This document shows, piece by piece, positions 9,845 to 19,535 of a stretch of DNA of 64,000 bases. The stretch is from Ascaphus truei. Its lineage: Eukaryota; Chordata; Amphibia; Anura; Ascaphidae. The stretch spans positions 22,914-86,913 of the forward strand of contig WSYH01002436.1 in the NCBI GenBank assembly GCA_036426205.1, in the 5' to 3' direction. Positions within the stretch are counted from its first letter, which is position 1. Each line of letters opens with the position of its first letter. Below the pieces are notes generated by a model. The model was not told where the DNA came from. It was given only the letters and a program-made list of their open reading frames with translations, and searched no databases. Both the position numbers and the translations under genes were made by a program.

Positions 9845-10362
9845 AGATGGCACCGAAGATTCGCCAGATTTTAAATAAGCATTGGCCAATCCTTCTATGT
9901 GATAATACATTAGCACAATGTCTCCCAGATAGACCTAACATTATCTTCACCAAAGCCTCCAATATTAAAACTCGATTGGCTCCGAGTTGTCCTCTTGACC
10001 ATTCAAAATCTAAAGTAGCCAATACTAACAAGGGCTTTTTTAAATGTACTAAGTGCACAGCTTGCACATTTAGCTCCAATACTAAAACATTTATCCCAAA
10101 CGTTACCTCAAAAATATATACTATCAAAACATTTATTAATTGTCATACCACCTTTGTGACATATCTATTAGAGTGCCCCTGCGGCCCACAATATGTAGGC
10201 AGGACAGGTAGGTGCTACCAAAGAAGGGTATATGAACATATTTATAATATCAAGCGAGGTTTAACGACACAGAAAAATTTGTCCCTGAGGAAGCTCCTTT
10301 GCTGGAGGGAAACGCGCGTTGGACGCGCAATGTTGTCAGTCTCCTACTTGGAGCTGTTTTAA
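9845..10362 (+). pseudogene. Penelope-like protein, C-terminal fragment with GIY-YIG start
   Basis: An open frame runs in from the LTR, but the element part begins at 9845 (MAPKIRQILNKHW). Visible: the linker with the CTKCTACTF cysteine cluster (CX2CX2C), then TYLLECPCGPQYVGRTGR, which matches the GIY-YIG core of Penelope endonucleases (the second motif being QYVGRT), followed by RRVYEHIYNIKRG. The frame then runs into the hammerhead-like region and stops, so the rest of the nuclease domain including the expected catalytic glutamate is missing. The reverse transcriptase is absent through 5' truncation. Non-functional. Confidence 0.8.
10281..10322 (+). ncRNA. Degenerate hammerhead-ribozyme-like motif 1
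   Basis: Pattern CTGAGGA (10285-10291), a short hairpin CTCC...GGAG, then GAAAC followed by GCGCGTTGG. Compared with the hammerhead core CUGAUGA...GAAA the GAUGA box has T to G, which should disable cleavage. It lies just after the Penelope frame, where Penelope-like elements are known to carry hammerheads. Confidence 0.5.
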
Positions 10363-11596
10363 TGTAGTGTCAGCAGTCTCCTGGCTCTAACTGTGTTGAT
10401 CCCATTAGTTAGTTATTTATTTAATCCTTTAATTTTATAGTGAGTGTGCCTGCTTTCCTTGCACAGCACTGCCGTGTCTGGCAGGTCTATGCTGCAGTGT
10501 ATGTACTACCATTATCACTGCATTTGCCAGCTTTATCACTCTAGCACTCTTATTTTAACACACTAAAGTCTCCATTATAGTGCGCAGTGCTGGCTGATCT
10601 AGCAAGGTAGCTGGACATTTAACCCATTGGGGTTAACACCCTGACTCCTAGCAATCTGTGTCCTCCATATCCCACCATTATTAAGTGGTTAACTGGGATA
10701 GTATGAACTTATAACTGACGACAAGGTTGCCTGATAGCGTTGATTTAATATATTTTTAATTCACATTACACATTACTTTGGTAATATATGTTTTAAGTAA
10801 ATTTATTAAAAGCTCATTTTTACACTGTTATGGTGTGCATTTAAGTGAATTCTTTTAGGGGGCACATCCATTTTGTGTTTCCCTTCACCTTTTCTGATTA
10901 ACGACACATAGCGTTTCTCATTATTTTAGCATCCACCATAACAGAAGTCCAATTGGACTAAGATGCCAGGCTATAGAGACTGTGCAAGCCAGTTGGAGAG
11001 GGGGGAATCAACTCAATGTGATCAGTAGGCGTGAAGCCTATTGGATCTACGAGTTGAAGACCCTCTCCCCCAACGGTCTTAATATTGATTTTGAACTAGG
11101 TGTCTTTCTAAAATAGATTTTAAAATTTTATAATATGTTACTGATTGATATAAAAATTTTATATATACATTTATATTTTTAATATATTTACATATTTTTT
11201 CTACATATACTTTTTTTTATATAAGCATTTTTAAATGAGACTAAAACTTATAAATATCATTATATTTATATCCATCCAATTGTGGGCATATTTATGTACA
11301 ACATGTTCCGTTGGTATATTTTACGACAAGTTTTAGCATTAGAGCACTATATGTTGGTATATGACTTTATTGTACATTTTATTGAGAGTTGAATAGTATT
11401 TTTTTTTTGTTAAATGTGTCAGTGTTCGTATCTTTGTTTATGTATTGCATGGTAGGTAGGCTGTACTTTACACAGAACATGACTGACAGAGGTTTAGACC
11501 AATCATGGCCTATATAGCGTCATTCGATATGTGTCTATTCTTTACCAATGGGGTCAATCCTGTCAGTATTTAAAGATTCTATGGACTGTGTTCTAT

Positions 11597-11637
11597 CCCC
11601 CTGATGAAGTGCGCATGCGCACGAAACGCGTTGGGCA
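11597..11637 (+). ncRNA. Hammerhead-ribozyme-like motif 2
   Basis: CTGATGA (11601-11607), stem II GTGCGC/GCGCAC (11609-11614 with 11617-11622), GAAAC (11623-11627), then GCGTT giving a two-pair stem III (A-U, C-G) and a GUU cleavage triplet, and stem I formed by CCC (11598-11600) with GGG (11633-11635). One extra A follows CTGATGA, and stem I is short, so activity is uncertain. Core layout fits the minimal type I hammerheads described in Penelope-like elements. Confidence 0.6.
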
Positions 11638-12803
11638 GTTTGAAGTGAGTGATCGCATTGGAACAGAGCACTGCAGGAGCGTTTCCAGACATACAGGCAG
11701 GAGAAGGGAGTTTCGGCGATTTGTCCCGCCCCCAGTGACGTGTTTCCGGTAACGGAGCGGCAGTCGGCACCAGGAGAAGCAGAGAACAACCAGTGGTCAC
11801 GCGCATCCGGACGCAGAACTAAGGAAGTGATCAGAGTTTCCCCTGATTGCCACGAGCCCACCAGCAGCTGTTGCCGGATTCTAATCACCACACACCCCTG
11901 CTTGTATTCAGTTTACGTCTTGTAAGTAGGATTTTGGTTTACACACCGGATCCGACATCTGCTCCAGGCATTTTTTAGTTGTTCATTAAATTTACTCTTG
12001 TATTATTTGTCAGCCTACCTGTCATTGTTTTATGTGTGTTTTGTCTTGTGTGTCCTATATGTTTGCTTTTAACATTGTTGCACTATGATTTTTTCTTCTT
12101 CTCTCCTTTGCTTCACACATGTAAATCCCTGCTGTGGAGCCTGAAGTCAAAGATTGGACTCTCCTCTATTGCACATTGTCGCAATTCTTGGACTCTATAT
12201 TTGTTCATACATTGGACTCTAAGGTGCCGGTTTGTATTGTTGTTTTTTTTTTTTAATCTAGCACCTGTGACAAATGTTCTCTACACACGAGTCCCTGCTT
12301 CAAAGGATTTATTGACCAGGGGTTATGGGGGCCAGGGGTGCGGTTACCCAAGGAGATATCAGAATGTGTGACCTTATTAAATATAAGAATATTATGAGAT
12401 GTCCTCGTCTGAACGTGCTAAAAGCTACATTTATGTATTCATGGGACTGATTCGCACATAACGATTACAGACACATGATGTCTAGCAGGTCCTAAAAGAC
12501 AGATATTAATATCTCTCTTAATTTTAGTATTACACGGTAATATTTAGTCTTCGTGTCTTTTGTGATTTTCAAGATTGCTGTATGAACTGCTAGTCACGAT
12601 TTCTGACTATTTCATCATTTCCATATTAAGTGAGTGTCCATATTTTGTCTGTTATTTGTATAATCTGTTGTGTTCACCTTTTTCAAGAAATAACTTACAT
12701 TTTATCATATCTAAGCCTCGTTCAGTTCAACCCAGTGATATTATTAGTGTGTATTATTAATAGCCTGTTACAAAGCTATCGTCACAATATCCCTGAGAAC
12801 TCT

Positions 12804-13577
12804 ATGCTGGTAAAGATACATCTTCTTTTAGAGACCATGCTAAATATGGATCAACGGATGGAGAAGATGGATAAGCAGATGGAGAAGATGGATAAGCGCA
12901 TGGAGAAGATAGAGACTGACATAGTGGGGTTACATAATTTGCTTGGAGTTCCTGCCCCTGTATGTCGGATGCAGGAGCAGGAGGGTGGCATGGATGGGAT
13001 GGATGGGACCTTCAACCTTCCAACACCAAGCACACCCCCTCCATCAGAAGAATATGTGTTCATGTATGCCTTTGACGAGGATGACATGACAACACCGTCA
13101 GGACCACTCCAGGAGACAACACAGACAAGGCGACTAAGTCAGGAGGAAAGTATCCTCCCAGACCACCTACCCTCGCCCGCTGCCACAAGCACACTCGCTC
13201 CCAGAATCCCACCCACACACGCTTGCATTGAGAGGGTGCCCGACATCATCTTGCGCGACCTGTCCCAGCAAATCAGGGAGATGTATAGATTTGCAAGTGG
13301 TGGTATAGCCCAGAAACATGCCATGTACATTTTCAAGCACCACGTGAGCTACGAGTTGTACTGCGGGTGGGCCCACAATGTCAATTACGAAGGGAGTCGC
13401 GTCAAAAAGGCTCTTCCTGAAAATTTAAGAAAGACTATTGTGGAGGAATTGCGGCGCTATCATTCAATTACAGATCATTTAATGATAATTGTGAGAGACT
13501 CCATAAATGGCATTTTGTGGCTTACAAGGCATCGTCCCTGGAAGGACAGACTGGTGGGGATCAAATTCGCTGCGTGA
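12804..13577 (+). CDS. BEN-domain-like protein with N-terminal coiled coil (257 aa)
   Basis: An intact frame. ATG at 12804 was chosen because the frame further upstream is D1 LTR sequence; in-frame ATGs at 12837 and 12846 are alternatives, and a splice-acceptor-like TCTTCTTTTAG ends at 12831. Residues ~15-45 are a coiled coil of three MEKMDK repeats; the middle is acidic and Pro/Ser/Thr-rich; residues ~145-250 look like a BEN domain: a hydrophobic YIFKHHVSYELYCGW segment, then LPENLRKTIVEELRRYH and RDSINGILWLTRHR in the places of the conserved BEN helices. BEN domains bind DNA or chromatin proteins. A ~93-bp repeat array with polyadenylation signals follows within 15 bases. It may be a transposon-borne gene or a retrocopy; D1 inserted just upstream. 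Confidence 0.55.
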   Translation: MLVKIHLLLETMLNMDQRMEKMDKQMEKMDKRMEKIETDIVGLHNLLGVPAPVCRMQEQEGGMDGMDGTFNLPTPSTPPPSEEYVFMYAFDEDDMTTPSGPLQETTQTRRLSQEESILPDHLPSPAATSTLAPRIPPTHACIERVPDIILRDLSQQIREMYRFASGGIAQKHAMYIFKHHVSYELYCGWAHNVNYEGSRVKKALPENLRKTIVEELRRYHSITDHLMIIVRDSINGILWLTRHRPWKDRLVGIKFAA

Positions 13578-13591
13578 TTGGTCGTCTGTTC

Positions 13592-14130
13592 AAATTGTAT
13601 TAATAAATAAATGTTTTTACTTACACCATACACCTGTGAATGTTTTGACTTACTGTACTCCAATAAAAAAAATGTTGACTGTTTTAAATTGTATTAATAA
13701 ATAAATGTTTTTACTTAATCATACACCGGTGAATGTATTGACTTACTGTACTCTAATAAAAAAAATGTTGATTGTTTTAAATTGTATTAATAAATAAAGG
13801 TTTTTACTTACACCATACACCTGTGAATGTTTTGACTTACTGTACTCCAATAAAAAAAATGTTGACTGTTTTAAATTGTATTAATAAATAAATGTTTTTA
13901 CTTAATCATACACCGGTGAATGTATTGACATACTGTACTCTAATAAAAAAAATGTTGATTGTTTTAAATTGTATTAATAAATAAAGGTTTTTAGTTACAC
14001 CATACACCTGTAAATGTTTTGACTTACTGTACTCCAATAAAAAAAGTTAATTGTTTTAAATTGTATTAATAAATAAATGTTTTAACTTACACCATACACC
14101 TGTGAATGTTTTGACTTACTGTACTCCAAT
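13592..14130 (+). repeat. Tandem array of six ~93-bp units with polyadenylation signals
   Basis: Units start at about 13592, 13686, 13779, 13873, 13966 and 14058. Two variants alternate: type A has CACCATACACCTGTGAATG and ACTCCAATAAA, type B has AATCATACACCGGTGAATG and ACTCTAATAAA, giving A-B-A-B-A-A, so the amplified unit was a ~187-bp dimer. Each unit offers AATAAATAAA and most a second AATAAA. The array starts just after the BEN-like stop codon and ends at the D2 LTR. Confidence 0.85.
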
Positions 14131-14131
14131 A

Positions 14132-15077
14132 TAATGAGCTACAGTTTAGGAAAATACAAATGTGGTGTGTCTTTTCAGAAATATCTGGGCTTCAAAAGGC
14201 TTGATTGAAGTTGGGTGTGAAAAGTACAGAGGGGGTTTGGTGTATGTTAACACATCTTGCGGGTAGAGACAGCTAGGCCCATGTCTGGGGCATTGAGTGT
14301 GAAATCTAGCATCTGTGACAAATGTTCTCTACACAGGAGTCCCTGCTTCAAAGGATTTATTGACCAGGGATTATGGGGGCTAGGGGTGCGGTCACGCAAG
14401 GAGATCTCAGAATGAGTGACCTTATTAAATATAAGAATACTATGAGATGTCCTCGGCTGAACGTGCTAAAAGCTACATATGTGTATTTGTGGGACTGATT
14501 CGCACATAAGGATTACAGACACATGATGTCTAGCAGGTACTAAGAGACAGATATTAATATCTCTCTTCATTTTAGTATTACACGGTAATATTTAGTCTCA
14601 TTGGGAGCGTCATGCGTGCCGGAATGTATTAATATGTCTCGCGTGCCAGTAAGTATTACTGAACTGAAGTTATGAAGTTATTTAGATAGGAAAAGCAGTT
14701 TTTAAACGTCCTTGGGTGGGAGGAGTTTTACTCTGAGGAAAACTGTCAACCTCACCACTGATTTATGAGAGGAGCTGGGTTTAGGTTGTGTTCAATGGGA
14801 AATAATTGTATAAGAACCAGGCTCAGCCTATGGCTATTGTCTTTCGTGTCTTGGTGATTTTTGAAGATTGCTGTATGAACTGCCAGTCCAGAATTATGAC
14901 TGTTTCATCATTTCCATCTTAAGTGAGTGTCCATATTTTGTCTGTTATTTGTATAATCTCGTGTGTTCACCTTTTTCAAGGAATAAATTATATTTTATCA
15001 TATCTAAGTCTCGTTCAGTTCAACCCAGTTATATTTGGTGTGTATTATCAATAGCCTGTTACAAAATCACCGTCACA
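14132..15077 (+). repeat. 5' LTR of D2 (left end missing)
   Basis: Collinear with 23400-24275 of the solo LTR. Contains TGTATAAGAACC (near 14808) as possible TATA box and GGAATAAATTATA (near 14980) as polyadenylation signal. The start is fused to the last unit of the ~93-bp array. Confidence 0.85.
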
Positions 15078-15091
15078 GGCATTGATAAAAC

Positions 15092-15109
15092 TGTTGGCAG
15101 CGGTGGGAT
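15092..15109 (+). promoter_or_regulatory. Primer binding site of D2
   Basis: TGTTGGCAGCGGTGGGAT, 14 bases after the LTR end CCGTCACA; one mismatch to the complement of tRNA-Leu(AAG/TAG). Confidence 0.75.
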
Positions 15110-15231
15110 TGAACTGGACCTGTATTACAGTGTACTGAGGGACCCTGTAATATAGTGGGAACTCGAGAGTAATTGCGAGTTCCTGGGACTAAAGATATTG
15201 AACACATAGTGTACAACATATAACACAAGAT

Positions 15232-15870
15232 ATGGCACCTCCTCACTGTTCCCCTACTTGTGAGAAGCATTGCCTCTAGAACCAAAGTGCCGGCCATCCA
15301 TGTGACTGGAGCCGGGCACTGAGACCGGAGGAGTGCATCAAGTCGGCGCGGGGACCAGCAGCCGGCAAGGCTGAGAGAGAGGCAGCGATCGGTGAGTATG
15401 AATCCCGGCAGGCTGAGCAAAGATCCACAGCTGCAGCCGCTATAACCATCCAACCACCCGGAGAGCAGGGAATGGACCCAGCTCCGGCACGGCAGGGACT
15501 TGTGGAGGGAGCGGGTGGTCTCGGAGACCACGGAAGTCTTGCACCAGGAGAGGTAACGGCCGTTGCGGCGGCCCGTCCTTTTTCCCTGAAAGAGCTAGCA
15601 CTGGTGTGTGCGTTGGGCAAGACGTGGTTCCCAGCGAAGTGGACCCAGTTCATGGCGTTGGTGCCGCACCGACCCGCTTACCCCCTCCCAGAGCCCGGCG
15701 CTCAAGCAACTCCGCTCTGGACTCAGCAGCCCCTCGCGGGGGGTAGTCCACCGGTGGCGGAGAAGCTCCGGCCGGCGCTATGGCACTGCCAACAAACGGG
15801 CCACAATAATGCCCGGTGCCCGGACCGTGCGCGGTTGGGCAAAGAAGCCCCTCAGGGCCAGTGCTCATGA
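15232..15870 (+). pseudogene. Gag-like frame of D2 with partial zinc knuckle
   Basis: Same frame as 6708-7532. A TAG near codon 18 (CTC TAG AAC, where D1 has CAG) breaks it; open thereafter from 15472 to the stop at 15870. Knuckle HCQQTGHNNARC retains Cys, His and Cys but lacks the first Cys of CX2CX4HX4C. That D1 and D2 carry different stops in an otherwise shared frame indicates independent decay. Confidence 0.55.
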
Positions 15871-16434
15871 GCTGCGGAAGAGGTAACCCCATTAGCGGCA
15901 GAGAGCGGCGGCCATCCATCAGATCCCGGTGGCGAACCGGCGGCGGAGAAGAAGCCGCCATTCCGGCATCTTGCCGGCAGCAATTTTATTTTGGGGGAGG
16001 GTTGGCGTTTGCGGGAGGGGGGTGTTTTACATTGTTTGGCGGAGTCGGCGATTCCCAGTGATGACCGGAGCCCCACAATCCACGCCGGCGACCCTGCACC
16101 AAAGCTGGGTACTGTTGCGGCAGCTACCCGGGGCTCGCCCATGGTGGTGACGGCGGCGGAAGAGCCGTGATGCCGGCAAAGTGCCAGAACCCTTTCTGAG
16201 TGGGGGGAGGGACAGGGATTGCGGGAGGGGGTTATTTTACCTGGTTTGGCAGGAGCCGTATTACTCCACAAAGACCTGGGACCCTTGTCCTGCACCGTTT
16301 TACCTGAACCAAGCCCGGGCGCTGTTGTGGTAGCGGCCCGTTGCTGCCCGGACCAGATGATGCCGGCGGCGGCCACTCCAGTCCCCCTGCAATCGGGACC
16401 AACAAAGGCGGCGGTCTCTGCGGGGACCAGTGAG

Positions 16435-16507
16435 GTAAGCCAGACCAAGTCGCAGACTGACCCTGACTTATTTTTTCCTATGACTGTACCCTGTTGTTTC
16501 ACTATAG
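16435..16507 (+). other. Candidate 73-nt intron in D2
   Basis: Same donor (GAG|GTAAGC), branch-like CTGAC and acceptor (TTTCACTATAG|G) as 7903-7975. Confidence 0.4.
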
Positions 16508-17908
16508 GAGTGACCAGGGGGTGGCAGGAGATAGGGGCACCAGGGGAGGGGAAGGAAGGGCAGCTTGTAGGGCAGCCAGGCTTCCCCATTACTCTGGCGG
16601 AGCAGCAAGGGGACTCTCAGTTAGGAGCCCCACTTTTGCAGCCTTGCAATGGGCTGTAGGTATCAGGGGTTGTGGCAAAGTTAGACCACCCCAGGGTTAC
16701 CTACCGGCCAGGAGCTAAGGTGGGTGCATCTGCACCAGCAACCCTCAACTCATCGCCGGTAATGGGGAGGCAGTGTCAGGGAGATGGCCTCACTCAGGTG
16801 TCCCTGGGATCCAGGTTAGGATTAGCTAGGGAGCAGCAGAGTGAGGGGAGGCTACAGGTAGGTAGCCAGCATCAGATCTCAGTGGGAGAAGAAGGGCTAG
16901 TGGTAGCCGGGGAGGGAAAGCAGCAGGTATGGCAGCTAGAGTCCCCCATTACCCTGGCATAGCCTCAGGGGGTTTCTCAGATCAGCAACCCCCTGTTGCA
17001 GCCTGGCTATGGGCTGGGGGTATCATGGGCAGTGGCAAGCTTGTGCTACCCCAGGGATACCTGCCAGCCAAGAGATAAGGCGGTTGCATCTGGAGTGGTG
17101 CCCCTGAGCTCATCCCTGGTAAGGGGGAGAAAAGGTCAGGGAGGTAGGTGCACTCAGGTAGTTCCAGTGTCTGGGTTAGGATTGCCCGGGGGGGAGAGGA
17201 GTGCAGGTGGGCTGCAGAGAGGTATGCAGCAGGAGTCATCAGCAGGGGCTGAGGTGCTGGGCCTAGGGGAGGCTAGGCAGGGAGACACTGTGGAGCAGGG
17301 GGAGATAGGAGGTCAGTGGGTTGTCAGGCAGCTGGCAGAAGCTAGGGTGGGCTAGGTAGGCAGGAGGTCCCTTGTTCTGACTGGCCAGGAGTGACCCCTC
17401 TGACAGGTATCCCCAGGGTTCCCAGAGGAGGGTCTGTGGGTAGATAGGAAGCCAGGGAGGAGAGTCAAGGGTATAGCAGAGCAGCTACAAGTGGGCACAG
17501 GGCCAGGGCAGGTAGGGTCCCTACAGGATAGTGACATAGCTCTTTCCCAGACTTGGTTGACAGAAAAGCGATGGTCTGTGCTTGATAGCTGGTCTCTCGC
17601 TGGTGCAGAGACATGCCAGTCTCTGGGCAGTATGCGGCCTGGTCTGCAGAGATGCCCCTTCACCATGGACTTGGTTCACCAGGCACGGGGTGGGGGTCAG
17701 AGGGAGGCAAAGGAGAATGCCTGGCGGCCAAGGTGGAGCCCTGCTCAGCAGGATCTGGACTTCACTGTCCACTGTAGCCAGGACAATGTACTGGACAATG
17801 CCAAAGGACAATTTTGCCAGGCCAATCCCTCAGGACTTTTTGAGTGCTTCAAGGATGCCAGTAGTGTCCCAATGCCAGGGAAGGCAGCTGGGGCATCAGA
17901 CACCCATT

Positions 17909-17920
17909 GAGCAGGGGAGG
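17909..17920 (+). promoter_or_regulatory. Polypurine tract of D2
   Basis: GAGCAGGGGAGG directly before TGTCAAGAGAGA, the 3' LTR start. Confidence 0.8.
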
Positions 17921-18180
17921 TGTCAAGAGAGAGGGGATTTGGCCCAGGATTAAAGGGGTTACACCCCATTTGGCCACCCTCTACTCTCATCTGGGAAGCA
18001 AGGGGTTAACTGGACTGGGGTCCAGTAATGTATTTTTGCCTGGCTTCAGCCATCCAACTGTTTATTCCCCTGTAAAAATGTATTGTTTCTGTGACAGTGT
18101 CTGAACTACACACACACTGGGGCTTGAGGGGTTAATGAGCTACAGTTTAGGAAAATACAAATGTGGTGTGTCTTTTCAGG
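17921..18180 (+). repeat. 3' LTR of D2, truncated
   Basis: First 260 bases of the D LTR, ending at GTGTCTTTTCAG where the other copies continue AAATATCTGG. The next bases are the antisense of element C coding sequence, so a deletion or recombination joined the two with at most a two-base overlap. Confidence 0.8.
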
Positions 18181-18786
18181 AGATACGTCCACCTCTGTCT
18201 GGACACTGTTGACCTCCTGTTGTGAGGCATTCAGCTCTATGCGAAGAGTGTGAACCTCTTGCTGGAAGACTGTCATCTGCTTCAGTGCCTCCTCATACTT
18301 CCGCTTTAGCGTAGCCATCATTTTATCAGATTGGCTCTGCTTTTCATCCATGGCGGAAATAGTAGCATTTGCAGTATCTAGCTCAGTCTTGAGATCGTCC
18401 AATTCTGTCCTGGCTGCAGAGTACATTGCAAGCACCGTCTTCTGTAACTCAGCATTATCTTTCAGTAGCTCCGCGTAATCATCTTTCTTTTGCTTCAATT
18501 GTTCACGGAGTATCTCACAGTCATGCCTGGCATTTTTCAGGGCATCCTCAGGGCTGGTCAAGGGATCGACACTCACTGGTTCCGGCTCCGCTTCCCTGGG
18601 ATGGTTGGTTGAGGGTTCCTCACTGTTGGCACCGGACAGACACTTCTTTGGGGTACACGACTTCTGCCTTGGACCCTCTGGATATTCGGTTATCCGCAGG
18701 ACGAGTTCTCCATTTTCTCTAGGCTGCAGGGCATCTCGGTCCCCCTTTTTCTCCACAGGGTCTGCGGACGTGTCTGTTCCTTCCAC
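18106..18786 (-). pseudogene. Coiled-coil protein of element C, C-terminal fragment
   Basis: Open for 226 codons; codons up to base 18181 belong to element C and the last ~25 are read through D2 LTR sequence. It contains the linker block (LQPRENGE, CLSGANSEEPSTNHPREAE) and coiled coil from about residue 80 (LREQLKQKKDDYAELL). It is uninterrupted at the position of the stop in A (MMATLKRKYEEAL), which shows that the two pieces of A form one protein. Confidence 0.75.
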
Positions 18787-18994
18787 GGTAATTGAAGCAC
18801 CGCTTTTCTTTTTCTTTTTCCGCCTTTTTGTTTTGGATGACTCCGTCCCATCAGGAATACTGGGGTCTCCTTCTTTATTTAATACTTCAACAGCTTCATT
18901 ATATACGCCAGGCTTTTCTTGCAGTTGCTTTAGCTGACAGAATTATTGGGTGATCTGCTGCTCCCGCTCTTTCTCTTGTCGACCATATTCGTCA

Positions 18995-19318
18995 TCATAG
19001 AGAGCGGTCTTTTCTGTTTGCCGAGTTCAGGCACTCCCACCATTCTTGGGGTGTTTTGTGGGTGTGACTCGGTTCGGGTTCCCCGTAAGAGATGTCTTCC
19101 TCTTTATTGGACTGGAAGGGCCACTCTTCCGTGGGGTAGGGTTCATTACAGGAACGCTGCATCTTGTCCTCCATTTTGGGGCTTTCAGGTGTAGTTTTCT
19201 TCCTGACCTCAGGAGGCACTATTGCAGCTGTTGCCACTGTATTTGCTAGAACCCCCAACTGTAGTAGTCCTACAGGTGGGCATATTTTGCTTGTAGAGGT
19301 CGTAGCTCTCACAGGCAT
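18995..19318 (-). pseudogene. Coiled-coil protein of element C, N-terminal linker
   Basis: 107 codons starting MPVRATTSTSKICPPVG, which corresponds to residue ~75 of the 3298-3822 frame in A. Includes PYPTEEWPFQSNKEEDISYGE. The CCHC region that should precede it has been replaced. A frameshift separates it from 18106-18786. Confidence 0.7.
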
Positions 19319-19384
19319 CTCTGTAGACTTTTTCTTTCTTGGATAAGTTTTACAATATCAGCAGTACTGTGCATGCATTTTCTC

Positions 19385-19535
19385 TCATCAGGTATACAGG
19401 ATGTTCAGTTGCTAGGTAAAACGTCTATTTGCTTTACACCATTTACTTGCTAGGTAAATCTCTCATTAGGTATGCTGGTTGTGTAGTTGCTAGGTAAAAA
19501 CTTCTGTTTGCTTTACACCATTTACTTGCTACAGA
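19385..19535. repeat. Two ~78-bp tandem repeats
   Basis: Two copies built from GTTGCTAGGTAAA, TTTGCTTTACACCATTTACT and TTGCTA. Not present in A or E. With the next feature it occupies the place of the zinc-knuckle coding segment. Confidence 0.7.

Larger units (their letters stand above)
9845..12254 (+). mobile_element. 5'-truncated Penelope-like element with two hammerhead-like motifs
   Basis: Inserted in the D1 3' LTR; 73 bases of LTR are repeated on both sides (9772-9844 and 12255-12327, one mismatch). The 5' end starts within the reverse transcriptase/endonuclease linker and the 3' end finishes in a T-rich run. It encodes the C-terminal part of a Penelope protein (9845-10362) and carries hammerhead-like sequences at 10281-10322 and 11597-11637, as is known for Penelope-like elements. 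10363-11580 and 11640-12254 hold no gene; 11130-11420 is very AT-rich. Confidence 0.8.
5510..12786 (+). mobile_element. Element D1: polymerase-less LTR retrotransposon (LARD-like), carrying a Penelope insertion
   Basis: Plus-strand element bounded by a perfect 5-bp duplication atatc (5505-5509 and 12787-12791). Order: 5' LTR 5510-6550, tRNA-Leu primer site 6568-6585, small knuckle-bearing gag-like frame 6708-7532, about 1.8 kb of non-coding or decayed sequence with a 359-bp tandem duplication, purine tract 9375-9386, and 3' LTR 9387-12786 interrupted by a Penelope-like element (9845-12254). The internal part is very similar to D2 (15092-17920). No reverse transcriptase, integrase or protease is visible in either copy. 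The 5' LTR is a different sequence from the 3' LTR. Confidence 0.78.
9387..12786 (+). repeat. 3' LTR of D1, split by a Penelope insertion
   Basis: Starts TGTCAAGAGAGG and ends CTATCGTCACA. It is collinear with the uninterrupted solo LTR at 23153-24275 except for the insertion and its 73-bp duplication (9845-12327) and a ~230-bp deletion near 12541. It ends exactly at the atatc duplication. GAAATAACTTACATT replaces the AATAAA seen in other copies. Confidence 0.82.
14132..18180 (+). mobile_element. Element D2: second copy of the polymerase-less LTR element
   Basis: 5' LTR 14132-15077 lacking its first ~240 bases, primer site 15092-15109, gag-like frame, 73-nt intron candidate, internal duplication, purine tract 17909-17920, and a 3' LTR cut off after 260 bases at 18180, where element C begins. 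The internal region aligns with D1 over its whole length with scattered small indels. Both outer ends are missing, so no target duplication can be read. Confidence 0.82.

Noticed and set aside
12630..12803. Upstream extension of the BEN-like frame
   Set aside because: This part is D1 LTR sequence, which is present without the ORF in other copies.
13592..14130. CRISPR-like regular repeat
   Set aside because: Head-to-tail units without distinct spacers, in a eukaryotic transposon context; it is a satellite.
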